DNA of 64,000 nt from Halorussus salinus. Its GTDB lineage: Archaea; Halobacteriota; Halobacteria; Halobacteriales; Haladaptataceae. Positions within the stretch are counted from its first letter, which is position 1, and each line of letters starts with the position of its first letter. Below the pieces are notes generated by a model. That model did not search any database, was not told the DNA's origin, and saw only the letters and a list, made by a program, of their open reading frames with translations. Location of the stretch: contig NZ_SBIS02000007.1 of the NCBI RefSeq assembly GCF_004765815.2, positions 434,001 through 498,000 of the forward strand. Direction: 5' to 3'. Position numbers and translations under genes: made by a program. Shown here one piece after another: positions 50,524 to 59,059 of this stretch.

Positions 50524-51069
50524 GTGTCCTCGCGCGACTCCTCCACGTCCGAACTCGCCGCCGGTCTCCTGCTGTTGGGGGCCGCCGCGGTCGTCGCCGT
50601 CGTCTCGGTGACCGATATCTATCCACTTCCCGAGTGGTGGCTTACGATCGCCTACGTGTGGGCCGGGCTGGGACTCTTCCGGACGCTGAAGGCCGGGTCG
50701 GCGCGATTCCGGCGGGTCTGGTTCGACCCGCGCGTCCGGAGCCTCCTCGCGCTCGTCGCGTTCGCGGCCGCCGGAGGTCTCTACGCGACTGCAACCGAGG
50801 AGACCGCCGCCTTCGCGGCGTTCCTCGGCGTCCTCCTCGGTGTTAGCTCGGCCGTCGAGTCGCACAAGCGCGGGTCGCTCCTGACGAATCCCGCCTTTCT
50901 CCTCGTCGTGGCGCTGGCCGGTCTCGGCTTCGTCGCGCTCGGATGGTATCTCCGGACGACCTACCCGTACTTCGGCGTCACCGTCATGGCGGCGACCAGC
51001 GCCGTCACCGGCCTCGCGTGTCTCGCGTGGACGGTTCGGATGGCGAGACGACCCCGAGTCCGGGAGTGA
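50524..51069 (+). CDS. Multi-pass membrane protein, function unknown
   Basis: A 181-residue protein from GTG 50524, with five predicted membrane helices (ELAAGLLLLGAAAVVAVVSV, WLTIAYVWAGLGLFRTL, SLLALVAFAAAGGLY, AFAAFLGVLLGVSSAV, FLLVVALAGLGFVALGWYL) and a basic C-terminus. A TATA-like TTTTTGCTTTG lies 30 nt upstream. No motif is recognised. It is followed by the alpha/beta hydrolase-fold gene on the same strand, 59 nt on. Confidence 0.75.
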   Translation: MSSRDSSTSELAAGLLLLGAAAVVAVVSVTDIYPLPEWWLTIAYVWAGLGLFRTLKAGSARFRRVWFDPRVRSLLALVAFAAAGGLYATATEETAAFAAFLGVLLGVSSAVESHKRGSLLTNPAFLLVVALAGLGFVALGWYLRTTYPYFGVTVMAATSAVTGLACLAWTVRMARRPRVRE

Positions 51070-51128
51070 CGGGACGCCACCGAGCCGGGAGCGAACCACT
51101 GAAACGCCCCGGCTTCCAACCTCCGGCC

Positions 51129-51959
51129 ATGCCTTACGCGGACAACGACGGCGTTTCTATCCACTACACGGTCGGCGGCAACGGCGCGGTCGAACCGGAC
51201 GCACCGGTCGTCTTGCTGGCCGACGCGGGGTACGGCCCGTGGCAGTGGGGCTGGCAGTTCTCGGCGCTCGCGGGCCCCTTCGAGGTCGTGGTCCCCGCCA
51301 CGCGCGGGACCGGCGACTCCGACGCTCCGGCCCCGGACGAGTCCCGTCCCGGACACGACTCGTACAGCATCGAGGAGATGGCCGCGGACCTCGAAGCGGT
51401 CCTCGCCGACCACGGCGCGCGCACGGCCCACCTCGTCGGCGCGGGGCTGGGCGCGATGGTCGCGTTGCAGTACGCGCTCGACTTCTCGCGCGCTCGGTCG
51501 CTGAGTCTCCTCGGTTCGTCGCCCGGCGGCCCGCGCACGACTCCCGTCGCCGACGGCGTGCGCGAGCGATTGGAAGCGAGTCCCGACGACTCCTCGTCGC
51601 TCCGGAACTCGCTCGAACCGGTCGCCAGCGAGGAGCTACTGGAGACCGACGACCTCGTGGAGCGCATCGTCGCGTGGCGGCGCGACGAGGACGCCAACCC
51701 CGCGGTCCAGCGCGCGCACTTCGACGCGATGGCCGAGTTCGACGCCAGCGACCGACTCTACGAGATTACGATTCCGGCGCTGGTCTGTCACGGCGCGGAC
51801 GACCGCGTGATTCCGGCCGACGACGGCGAACTCCTCGCCGACGGTCTCCCGAAAGGCGAGTTCGAGGAGTTCCCCGGCGAACACCTGTTCTACGTCGAAC
51901 GCTCGCGGGAGGTCAACGACGCGCTCGTCGGATTCCTGACCGAGCGCGCCGAGGAGTGA
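51129..51959 (+). CDS. Alpha/beta hydrolase-fold protein lacking the serine nucleophile
   Basis: A 276-residue alpha/beta hydrolase fold. MPYADNDGVSIHYTVGG, the oxyanion region VVLLADAGYGPWQW, and the ATRGTGDSDAP turn are typical. The nucleophile elbow, normally GHSMGG, reads VGAGLGAMVALQYAL: the catalytic Ser is Gly106 and the preceding His is Ala. The triad Asp (CHGADDRVIP) and His (PGEHLFYVE) positions remain. It may be a non-enzymatic relative or use another chemistry. Start at ATG 51129. Confidence 0.87.
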   Translation: MPYADNDGVSIHYTVGGNGAVEPDAPVVLLADAGYGPWQWGWQFSALAGPFEVVVPATRGTGDSDAPAPDESRPGHDSYSIEEMAADLEAVLADHGARTAHLVGAGLGAMVALQYALDFSRARSLSLLGSSPGGPRTTPVADGVRERLEASPDDSSSLRNSLEPVASEELLETDDLVERIVAWRRDEDANPAVQRAHFDAMAEFDASDRLYEITIPALVCHGADDRVIPADDGELLADGLPKGEFEEFPGEHLFYVERSREVNDALVGFLTERAEE

Positions 51960-52039
51960 GCGACGGACCGACCCCACTCGGTAGCCGTGGGTAATAGTGG
52001 GTAATATTTATTCGACGGCGGGGCATCTATACGCGTGAT

Positions 52040-52273
52040 ATGAAAGTAGACGCCAACGACTTCCAGACTAGTGAGACTGACGATAGAGGACGAATCTATC
52101 TCGGAACCGAATACGCCAACAAGCGTGTAACCGTCGCCGTAGTCGAAGTCGAGTCGAATCGCCCCGACGAAGACGAGTTGGCCGCCGCATACCGCGACGC
52201 GTCCGAGAGCGCCGAAACACTGGTCGAAGCGTGGGACGACGCATCGGGTGAAGCGTGGGACGATTTAGAGTGA
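52040..52273 (+). CDS. Antitoxin-like protein of a MazEF/PemIK-type pair
   Basis: A 77-residue acidic protein starting MKVDANDFQTSETDDRGRIY. The first half resembles a swapped-hairpin (AbrB/MazE-like) strand pair (RGRIYLGTEYANKRVTVAVV); the second half is a long acidic tail (DEDELAAAYRDASESAET) suited to wrap a basic toxin. It overlaps the toxin-like gene by one base (TGATG). Regulation by self-repression is usual in the family but not shown here. Confidence 0.8.
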   Translation: MKVDANDFQTSETDDRGRIYLGTEYANKRVTVAVVEVESNRPDEDELAAAYRDASESAETLVEAWDDASGEAWDDLE

Positions 52274-52626
52274 TGACCAGCGATACCGAAGTTCGTCGCG
52301 GCGATGTCGTAGTCGTTCGACTGGACCCCGCCGAAGGAAGTGAGATAAAGAAGACGCGACCGGGAGTCGTCGTGCAGAACGATGTCGGCAATCGAAACGC
52401 CAATACCACGATTATCGCACCCGCAACAAGGACTCACCGGGGGTATCCCTTCGAGGTACTAGTCGAAGCGGACGATTCGCCGTTCGAATCGGACTCATCA
52501 GTTCGTCTAGATCAGATTCGGGCGGTCTCCATTGAATCGCGAATTCACTCTATCGTCGGTCGTCTCGACGACCAATACGTGAGCGAGATAGACGAGGCAC
52601 TGAAACTAAGTCTCGATCTCGACTGA
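52273..52626 (+). CDS. MazF/PemK-family endoribonuclease toxin
   Basis: A 117-residue PemK/MazF-fold protein. VRRGDVVVVRLDPAEGSEIK and KTRPGVVVQNDVGNRNANTT hold the conserved Arg and the Thr/Ser face; IIAPATRTHRGYPFEV and SSVRLDQIRAVSIESRI complete the fold. MazF proteins cleave mRNA at short sequences. It is coupled to the antitoxin-like gene by a TGATG overlap. The pair is AT-richer than its neighbours, as expected for a mobile module. Confidence 0.9.
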   Translation: MTSDTEVRRGDVVVVRLDPAEGSEIKKTRPGVVVQNDVGNRNANTTIIAPATRTHRGYPFEVLVEADDSPFESDSSVRLDQIRAVSIESRIHSIVGRLDDQYVSEIDEALKLSLDLD

Positions 52627-52693
52627 CGAGTCATAGCTACTCGAACACCGCACCGCAACAACGCCTACCTACGCCGACGCCGAACCTCCCGAC

Positions 52694-53977
52694 ATGACGC
52701 TCTCGCTCGAACGCCGGGCCGCGCTGTGGGGGGACCGACTCGCGGTGGTGGACGCGAGCGCCGACCGGCGGGTCAGCTACGCCGACCTCGAATCGGAGGC
52801 CGACGCGATGGCTCGACGGCTCTCGGCGCTCGGCGTCGGGCCGGGCGACCCGGTGGCGGTCGTCTCGCGCAACCGAATCGAGACGCTGGCGCTGTTGTTC
52901 GCGGTCCGGCGACTCGGCGGGATTTTCGCGCCGGTCTCCTACCGGCTCACGCCCGCGACCGTCGAGGAGCCGCTGGAGACAATCGACCCCGAGGTCGTCG
53001 TCCACGAACCCGCCCAGCGCGACCTCGTTCGGGAGTTGCCCGACGAGCGAACCCACTCCTTCGAGGAGTTAGGACGCCACGAGGGCGAGGAGTACGAGCG
53101 CGCCGACGGGGCTTCCGAAGGTTCCGACCGGGACTCCGGACGCACCGACCGCGACGCCGAGGAGTCGCTCCTGTACCTGCACACCGACCCGAGCGACGAC
53201 CGAGAAGACGGCGTGCGAGTCGTGGACTACCCCGCGCGAGCGGTCGAGTGGAACTGCGTCACCGCCGCGGCTGGGTGGGGACTGGGCCGCGACGACTGCG
53301 CGCCCGCCCTGTTGCCCTTCTCGGATGCCGACGGTCTCCTCCGGTTCGTCCTGCCACTGCTCTACGTCGGCGGGCGCGTGGCGCTCCTCCGGGCGTTCAG
53401 TCCGGACGACGCGCTGGCCACCGTCGCCGAGGAGGGCGCGACCGCGCTGTTCGCTGGCGCGACCGAGTACCGCGAACTCGTCGCCGACGAGACGTTCGGA
53501 GCGACCGACTTCGCGGGCGTCGAGTGGGTCGCCGCACGCTCGCCCCTCCCCGCCGACGCCCGCGAGGAGTTGGCCCGGCGCGCGCCGGTCGTCCGGACCT
53601 ACGGCCGCGTCGAGACCGGGCCGAACGCCCTCCTCGTGCCGCCCGAGCGCGGCGCGTCGGCGGGCGGCCCCGGCGCGAGCGAACGAGGAGGCCCGGACGA
53701 CGCCGACCGCGTAGGTCGCCCGTTCCCCGACTGCGAGGTCCGAATCGCCAACGACGAGGGGATGCCGGTCGCCGAGGGGGAGGCCGGGGAACTCCGGTTC
53801 CGCGGAGCCGTGACGCCGCGCGGGTATCTGGGACGCGACGGCGAGGGCGCGACCGAGGAGTTCCCCGAGTGGGTCCCGACCGGCGACCTCGGCTACCGGG
53901 AGGGCGGCGACTGCTACCTCCTCGGACCGGCGGACGAGCGCGGTGCCGACGGCGAGCGGGGTTCCGACGACGGGTGA
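52694..53977 (+). CDS. AMP-dependent synthetase/ligase family protein, degenerate and C-terminally short
   Basis: A 427-residue adenylate-forming enzyme homologue. The N-terminal domain is recognisable (VSYADLESEADAMARRLSAL, GPGDPVAVVSRNRIETLALL). The phosphate-binding loop, normally YTSGTTGxPKG, is LHTDPSDDREDG. The C-terminal domain with the catalytic Lys is missing: the protein ends soon after VPTGDLGYREGGDCYLLGP. It is thus unlikely to make acyl-adenylates. It may be a regulatory or binding relative of acyl-CoA ligases. Start at ATG 52694. Confidence 0.8.
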   Translation: MTLSLERRAALWGDRLAVVDASADRRVSYADLESEADAMARRLSALGVGPGDPVAVVSRNRIETLALLFAVRRLGGIFAPVSYRLTPATVEEPLETIDPEVVVHEPAQRDLVRELPDERTHSFEELGRHEGEEYERADGASEGSDRDSGRTDRDAEESLLYLHTDPSDDREDGVRVVDYPARAVEWNCVTAAAGWGLGRDDCAPALLPFSDADGLLRFVLPLLYVGGRVALLRAFSPDDALATVAEEGATALFAGATEYRELVADETFGATDFAGVEWVAARSPLPADAREELARRAPVVRTYGRVETGPNALLVPPERGASAGGPGASERGGPDDADRVGRPFPDCEVRIANDEGMPVAEGEAGELRFRGAVTPRGYLGRDGEGATEEFPEWVPTGDLGYREGGDCYLLGPADERGADGERGSDDG

Positions 53978-54006
53978 GCCTCGGTACCGACTCGGGGGCC
54001 GTCGGC

Positions 54007-55068
54007 TCAGGTCATCTCGGACCCGGACCCGCCAGAACCGGTCGATTCGACCGACTCGTCGGCGAGGTTGAGTCCCGAGACGAGGCGGTTGGTCACGACG
54101 CGCGCCACGATACCGACCAGTTCCGCGTCGGTGCCGTCGGCGGTCAGGTCGGCGAAGACGCCGAGCGGAATCTGGCCACCGGCCATCTCGCGGTGGCCGC
54201 CCGCGCTCCCCACGTCCGCGAAGATGTCGTGGAGGGCGTTGCCGACGTGGACCCGCGAGTCGGTCGAGCGCGCGCTGAGTTCTATCTCGTCGCCGACGAT
54301 GCCGAAGACGATGGCGGTCTCGACCCCCTCCAGCGTGGCGAGGTAGTCGGCGGCCTGCGGGAGCGCGTCGCGCTCGTTGGTCCGACCGACGTGCGAGACC
54401 AGCACCGACCCGCGGACCACGCGGTTGTCCACCGCGTCGGCGATGGCGTCCACCGTCGCGCCGCTGACCGCGGGCGTCGAGAGTCGCCGGAGCATGTCGG
54501 GGTCGGCGAACTCGTGGAGGACGGCCGCGGCCCGGTACTCGTCGGCGGTCACGCCCCGGAGAAAGCCCAGCGTCTCCCGACGAATTGCGAAGAGGAGGCC
54601 GGTCGCCAGCGTCTGGTCGAAGGTCACGCCGAGTTCGTCCACGTACTCGGTCAGGATGGTCGCGGTCGCGCCGACCTCCTCGCGGTGGTCCACGAACCGG
54701 GCTTCGATTCCCTCGGCCGTGTGGTGGTCGATGACGATATCTATCGGTACGTCCTCGGGCACCTCGTTGTTGACGCCGGGGAGCGAGTGGTCCACGAACG
54801 CGACCAGCGAATTCTCGGCGCGCTCCCGGACCGTCTCGGGGTCGAACTGCTTCAGGTCGAGTTCGAGCAGATTGACGAACGCGCGGCTCTGCTGGTGGGA
54901 GATGTCGCCGCTGTAGAGGATGCGACGCTCGTCGATTCCGGCGTCGGCCGCGATGCGCCCCAGCGCGAGCGCGCTGGCCAGACAGTCCGGGTCGGGGTTG
55001 TTGTGACAGACGATGGTTAGCTCCTCACTGTCGGCCAACAGGTCGTGGAGTTCCGCGGCTTTGCTCAT
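54007..55068 (-). CDS. DHH family phosphoesterase
   Basis: A 353-residue DHH-DHHA1 protein. It has motifs CHNNPDPDCLASALAL (I), VDHSLPGVNN (II/III), VIDHHTAEG (DHH), and GGHREMAGGQIP (DHHA1). Relatives are nano-RNases, oligoribonucleases and archaeal RecJ-like proteins; this one lacks an OB or CBS domain, so an nrnA-like role is possible. Start at ATG 55068. Its Ser/Gly-rich C-terminal tail is probably disordered. Confidence 0.9.
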   Translation of the reverse strand: MSKAAELHDLLADSEELTIVCHNNPDPDCLASALALGRIAADAGIDERRILYSGDISHQQSRAFVNLLELDLKQFDPETVRERAENSLVAFVDHSLPGVNNEVPEDVPIDIVIDHHTAEGIEARFVDHREEVGATATILTEYVDELGVTFDQTLATGLLFAIRRETLGFLRGVTADEYRAAAVLHEFADPDMLRRLSTPAVSGATVDAIADAVDNRVVRGSVLVSHVGRTNERDALPQAADYLATLEGVETAIVFGIVGDEIELSARSTDSRVHVGNALHDIFADVGSAGGHREMAGGQIPLGVFADLTADGTDAELVGIVARVVTNRLVSGLNLADESVESTGSGGSGSEMT

Positions 55069-55256
55069 CGGTTGCGGCCTTCGTGGCATAGCGCCAAGAG
55101 GTTGTGGTCGGGAAGGCGTACGAAGTCACTCGTCGCGTTTCCGGGGTTCGTACGGTCACGAACGGTCTGCGTTCGAGAACTGCCCCGAGTCACGAGTACC
55201 GGCAGTACTCCCCACGGGGGAACGCCTTTTGTCCCCGAAACGAGTTGTATGCGGTA

Positions 55257-55973
55257 ATGAGTCGATTGCGAATCGCGTTCGTCAACGCCGCCCACGAGGG
55301 CGCGGACACCCGGCGGAACTTCCGGCGGGAGTTGGACGCCGACCTCGTGGAGTTCGACGCGACCGGCGGCGAGTTACCCGAGACCACCGACTTCGACGGC
55401 GTGGTCGTCTCGGGTTCGCGGTCGTCGGTGTACTGGGACGAGGAGTGGATAGAACCGACCAAGGAGTGGGTCGGCGAGGCCATCGACGCCGGACTCCCGT
55501 GTCTCGGGGTCTGTTGGGGCCACCAACTCCTCGCGGACGTGCTGGGCGGCGAGGTCGCCGACATGGGCGAGTACGAAATCGGCTACCGCGAGGTCGGACA
55601 TACCGGCGACTCGCGGCTGTTCGACGGCGTTGACGACGAGTTCACCGTCTTCACGACCCACTCCGACGCCGTGATGGAACTCCCGCCGGGCGCGGAAGAA
55701 ATCGCCGCGAACGACTACTCGAACCACGGCTTCCGGAAGGGCCGCGTGTTCGGCGTACAGTTCCACCCCGAGTACGACGCCGAGACCGCCGAGTCGGTGA
55801 CGAAGGGCAAGGACCTCGCCGACGAGCGCATCGAGTCGGTCCTCGCGGGCATCACCGACGAGAACTACCGGGCGGCCTGCGAGGCGAAACTCGTCTTCGA
55901 GAACTTCTGTGACTTCGCCCGCGAGGTCCGCGAGCGCGACGCCGAGAGCGACGGCGAGACCGTCTCGGCGTAG
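55257..55973 (+). CDS. Type 1 glutamine amidotransferase-like protein
   Basis: A 238-residue class I glutamine amidotransferase domain. The nucleophile is in GVCWGHQLLADVLGG (Cys near residue 85), and the His-Glu pair in GVQFHPEYDAET. The oxyanion turn is VVSGSRSSVYWDEEW. It stands alone without a synthetase partner, as in GMP synthase-like or gamma-glutamyl hydrolase-like proteins. Start at ATG 55257; upstream in-frame codons are not coding-like. The physiological substrate is unknown. Confidence 0.9.
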   Translation: MSRLRIAFVNAAHEGADTRRNFRRELDADLVEFDATGGELPETTDFDGVVVSGSRSSVYWDEEWIEPTKEWVGEAIDAGLPCLGVCWGHQLLADVLGGEVADMGEYEIGYREVGHTGDSRLFDGVDDEFTVFTTHSDAVMELPPGAEEIAANDYSNHGFRKGRVFGVQFHPEYDAETAESVTKGKDLADERIESVLAGITDENYRAACEAKLVFENFCDFAREVRERDAESDGETVSA

Positions 55974-56011
55974 CGAACGGTTTATATTTCTAACCGGACG
56001 TGGAGTAGTCG

Positions 56012-56227
56012 ATGGGTCCTCCTTGGCGGTCCGACACGGTGTTGGAGTACAAGGCCTTCGAGTTGAAACTCACGTCCGCCCTCGCCGCAGTGTTCGGCGT
56101 CGCCGTGGTCCTTTCGGAGTTTCTCGGGTACCTCTCTTCGAACGATACCGAGTTCGCTTTGCACCTCGTCGCGCTCTGTTTCGGTGTAATCGTCGTCATA
56201 CTCTGGCTGGCCGGGAAGTACGCCTGA
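56012..56227 (+). CDS. Small two-helix membrane protein
   Basis: A 71-residue protein with two membrane helices: LTSALAAVFGVAVVLSEFLG and HLVALCFGVIVVILWLAGK. A TATA-like TTTATATTT lies 25 nt upstream of the ATG, giving a leaderless start. No family is recognised. It is convergent with taw2. Confidence 0.75.
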   Translation: MGPPWRSDTVLEYKAFELKLTSALAAVFGVAVVLSEFLGYLSSNDTEFALHLVALCFGVIVVILWLAGKYA

Positions 56228-56266
56228 GCGCGGGGCGGTCTCCACCTCGGCGCAGGGGGCCGACCG

Positions 56267-57364
56267 TCACTCGACTCGCGCGTCCACGACGACGTGCCAG
56301 ACGCCCTCGCTGTGGCTCTTGACCGTCCGGCGGTCCAGCACCTCGATTTCTCTCCCGGCGTCCGCGGCCGCATCGCGCAGGCGCGAGACCGGCCGGTCCC
56401 ACAGGAGGTCGTCGGGGGTCGCTTCGTGCATGTGGACGACGCCGCCGGGGGCCAGCGCCGCGAGCGCCGAATCGAGGTAGTCGTGGGCGTCGTAGTAACC
56501 CATCACCACGCGGTCGGCGCGGGGGTCAACGTCTACGTCGCGGCAGTCCGCCCGGAACGCCGAGACGCGCTCGGACACGTCGTTGAGCATCGCGTTCTCT
56601 ATCAGGTAGCGGAACGCCGCGGGGTTGCGCTCGACGGCGGTCACGTTCGCTCCGGCGCGGGCCATCGGCAGGGTGAAGTAGCCGATGCCCGCGAACATGT
56701 CGAAGACGCGCTCGCCGGGTTCGACCGCCTCGCCCATCCGGGCGCGCTCGGCCTTGTTGCCCGGCGAGAACATGACCTCCGCGAGGTCGAGGGCGTACCG
56801 GGTGCCGTGTTCGGTGTGGACCGTCTCGGTGTCGCCCGCGCCCGCCACGACCGAGACGGAGGGTTCGCGGTGGTCGCCCGAGACGCCCTCGTTGGCCAGC
56901 ACGGTGTCGGCCTCGCCGTGGAGCGCGAGGAGGGCTTCACCGACCTCCTCGCGCTCGATGCCCCGCCCGTCCTCGTCGTCGCCGGAGGAATCGTCCGCGC
57001 CGCCCTCCTCGTCGCCGAAGGTGACGAGGAGGACGCTCCCGACGACCGCCCACGAACTCGGCGCGCGGGCTATCTCGTCGTCGGTCCACCCCATCTCGCG
57101 GAGGTGTGCTTCGAGGTCCGGCAGGCGTCGCTCCGGTTCGACCTGTTCGACCACGTCCAGCACGTCGGTCTCGCTCGGCGGGTCGGTGACGGGGAGTTCG
57201 ACCAGTCGGTCGTCGCGTTCCCGGACCTTCCGGGTCTCGTCGTAGACGCCTTCCTCCTGCAGGGCCGCGATGGTCGTCTCGCTGTCGGGCTTGCGGACGA
57301 CCGCGGCGAGATGCGGTCCGGTATCGCTGTCGCCGTCCATCTCTCTCGTCGGGTTACTCTCCAT
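56267..57364 (-). CDS. taw2: tRNA wybutosine-pathway aminocarboxypropyltransferase Taw2 (Trm5/Tyw2 family)
   Basis: A 365-residue class I SAM enzyme of the Trm5/Tyw2 family. Shared motifs are LDLAEVMFSPGNKAERARM, the SAM loop VFDMFAGIGYFTLPMARAGA, and VTAVERNPAAFRYLIENA. Trm5 m1G methyltransferases have an NLP motif at the active site; here it is VVMGYYDAHDYLDSA, as in Tyw2/Taw2, which transfers the aminocarboxypropyl group of SAM onto 4-demethylwyosine at position 37 of tRNA-Phe. It overlaps the 3' end of nmd3 by 11 nt and is translated after it. A 30-residue acidic insertion lies near residue 125. Confidence 0.88.
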   Translation of the reverse strand: MESNPTREMDGDSDTGPHLAAVVRKPDSETTIAALQEEGVYDETRKVRERDDRLVELPVTDPPSETDVLDVVEQVEPERRLPDLEAHLREMGWTDDEIARAPSSWAVVGSVLLVTFGDEEGGADDSSGDDEDGRGIEREEVGEALLALHGEADTVLANEGVSGDHREPSVSVVAGAGDTETVHTEHGTRYALDLAEVMFSPGNKAERARMGEAVEPGERVFDMFAGIGYFTLPMARAGANVTAVERNPAAFRYLIENAMLNDVSERVSAFRADCRDVDVDPRADRVVMGYYDAHDYLDSALAALAPGGVVHMHEATPDDLLWDRPVSRLRDAAADAGREIEVLDRRTVKSHSEGVWHVVVDARVE

Positions 57365-58493
57365 CGTCCTCGTCCGGCACGACGTGAAGCCCCGCGCGAC
57401 TCTTCAGCACCGGCACCGTCTCGGCGTCGGTGTCCATGAACTCGGGCCGCGCGATGGTCTTGGTCCGGTAGGTCTCGGGGTCCAACACCTGCACCGCGCG
57501 CTCGTCTTCGACCGCGACGAGGGTGGTCTCCTCGGCGTCTTCGAGGCGGCCGAGTCGCCGAGCTTCGGGCGCGTCGCCGACCTCGTACCCGGCCTCGTAG
57601 TCCTCGCCGGTGGTGAGTCTGGTCCCCTTCAAATTCCCGCGAACGCTCCGAACGAGGACCGGCCCGCCGTCGTCGTCTTTCAGGTCGATTATCTCGCCGG
57701 GCGAGTACGGCGGCAGGTGGACGGCGTAGGTCACGCGGTACACCTCCTCGCCGTCCTCGTCCTCGGTCACGAGCGTCTCGGAATCGGAGTACTCGCCGCC
57801 GAACTCCTCTATCATCTTGGCGGCAATCTTTTTCCCGATGTTCGTGGTCGAGACCTTGATGTTCACGCCGTCGTCGGTCTCGCTGACCTCGGTGACGAAG
57901 GCGTTGCGGTCGCCGGTCTCCTCCATCTTCTCGACGATTTCGTGGGCGATCTCCTCGGCGCGCTCGACCTCCTCGGTCGTCGGGTCGCGGTCGCGTGCCC
58001 GGACTTGGACCGTGCTGGCGTAGTAGTCGCCCGCGATGCGCCCACAGCGCGTGCAGGTCTGCCGGGAGATTTTGACCGGGACGACGACCTCCTCCTCCAC
58101 GAACGTCTCGCGCACGATGCCCGAGAAGTGACAGTGCATCCGGATGGTGTTCTGGTCCACCTGCTCGGGGTCCACCTGCCACGACACGTCGTAGGCATCG
58201 AGGTGGACGCCGAGGGCTTCGCTTACCTCCTCGATGGCAACGTCCGTGTAGTCGCGGGCGTCCACGTCCACCCAGCGGTTGCCGCGGTGGACCGCCCCGC
58301 ACCGCGCACAGACCAGCACCTCGATGCGGTCGGGCGCGTCCACGAGGTCGAATCGGTCGAAGTAACACGAGTCGCAGAGCTTCTGCTCCTTGCCGCGCTT
58401 CCCGGCGGCGTCGGGCAGGGGCGTCCGCTCGGCGGGGTCCACTTCCATGGGGTCCCCGCAGTTCGGACAGAACTCGCGGGCGTCGGTAGTCAT
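57354..58493 (-). CDS. nmd3: NMD3-related ribosome biogenesis protein
   Basis: A 379-residue archaeal homologue of NMD3, the eukaryotic adaptor for 60S subunit maturation and export. Four CxxC zinc knuckles are visible: CPNCGD, CDSCYF, CARCGA and CTRCGR. The following domains (YAVHLPPYSPGEIIDLKDDD, RSVRGNLKGTRLTTGEDY) correspond to the eIF5A-like and SH3-like parts. The archaeal role is probably in large-subunit assembly, inferred from the family. It is the first gene of an overlapping pair with taw2. Confidence 0.94.
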   Translation of the reverse strand: MTTDAREFCPNCGDPMEVDPAERTPLPDAAGKRGKEQKLCDSCYFDRFDLVDAPDRIEVLVCARCGAVHRGNRWVDVDARDYTDVAIEEVSEALGVHLDAYDVSWQVDPEQVDQNTIRMHCHFSGIVRETFVEEEVVVPVKISRQTCTRCGRIAGDYYASTVQVRARDRDPTTEEVERAEEIAHEIVEKMEETGDRNAFVTEVSETDDGVNIKVSTTNIGKKIAAKMIEEFGGEYSDSETLVTEDEDGEEVYRVTYAVHLPPYSPGEIIDLKDDDGGPVLVRSVRGNLKGTRLTTGEDYEAGYEVGDAPEARRLGRLEDAEETTLVAVEDERAVQVLDPETYRTKTIARPEFMDTDAETVPVLKSRAGLHVVPDEDDGE

Positions 58494-58562
58494 GTGGTCG
58501 GGTAGGAGTTTGGCGGGTTTAAGCTTGAAGAACCGCAGAGGTCTCCGAACGTCCCGGCGAGG

Positions 58563-59015
58563 TCAGCGTTTCAGGACGAGGATTCCCAGTCCGAGAACCA
58601 ACAGACTCGCGCCGACCCAGTGAGGATTGAACGCTTGAGTCCCGTGAACCACATCGTGCATCCCCAGCAGATAGTGGTCCACGATGCCGTCGAAGAGGTT
58701 GAACAGTCCGACCCCGACCAAAATTCCACCGACCACCCGAATCCCGGAGCGCGGTTCCGAGGAGCGATTCACCGACTGCCACAGCAGGCCCGCGCCGACG
58801 AGCATGACGCCGGTCATCGTCAGCGCGAACACGCCGTCCCAGTAGATGTTCGCCTGCAAGCCGTGGAGGCTGTGCGTCGAGATGCGGTCCGAGAGGAGGT
58901 GGTGCCACTGGAGAATCAGGTGGAACACCACCACGTCGAGGAGCGCGCCGAAGCCGAACCCGAGCGTCCCGCTCCCGACGAGCAGGCGACGGCCGCGAGC
59001 GAGTCGAGAACTCAC
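58563..59015 (-). CDS. DUF2243 domain-containing membrane protein
   Basis: A 150-residue membrane protein with four predicted helices. GFGFGALLDVVVFHLILQWHH, LFNLFDGIVDHYLLGMHDV and the His-rich loops define DUF2243. The five or more conserved His and Asp in or near helices could bind a metal or heme, but this is not established. The GTG start at 59015 gives VSSRLARGRRLLVGSG. It ends the segment between nmd3 and the epimerase gene. Confidence 0.85.
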   Translation of the reverse strand: MSSRLARGRRLLVGSGTLGFGFGALLDVVVFHLILQWHHLLSDRISTHSLHGLQANIYWDGVFALTMTGVMLVGAGLLWQSVNRSSEPRSGIRVVGGILVGVGLFNLFDGIVDHYLLGMHDVVHGTQAFNPHWVGASLLVLGLGILVLKR

Positions 59016-59059
59016 ATGCGAGATTCGGACGCGAGGTGCAAAATCTCGGGGGCCGCCGG

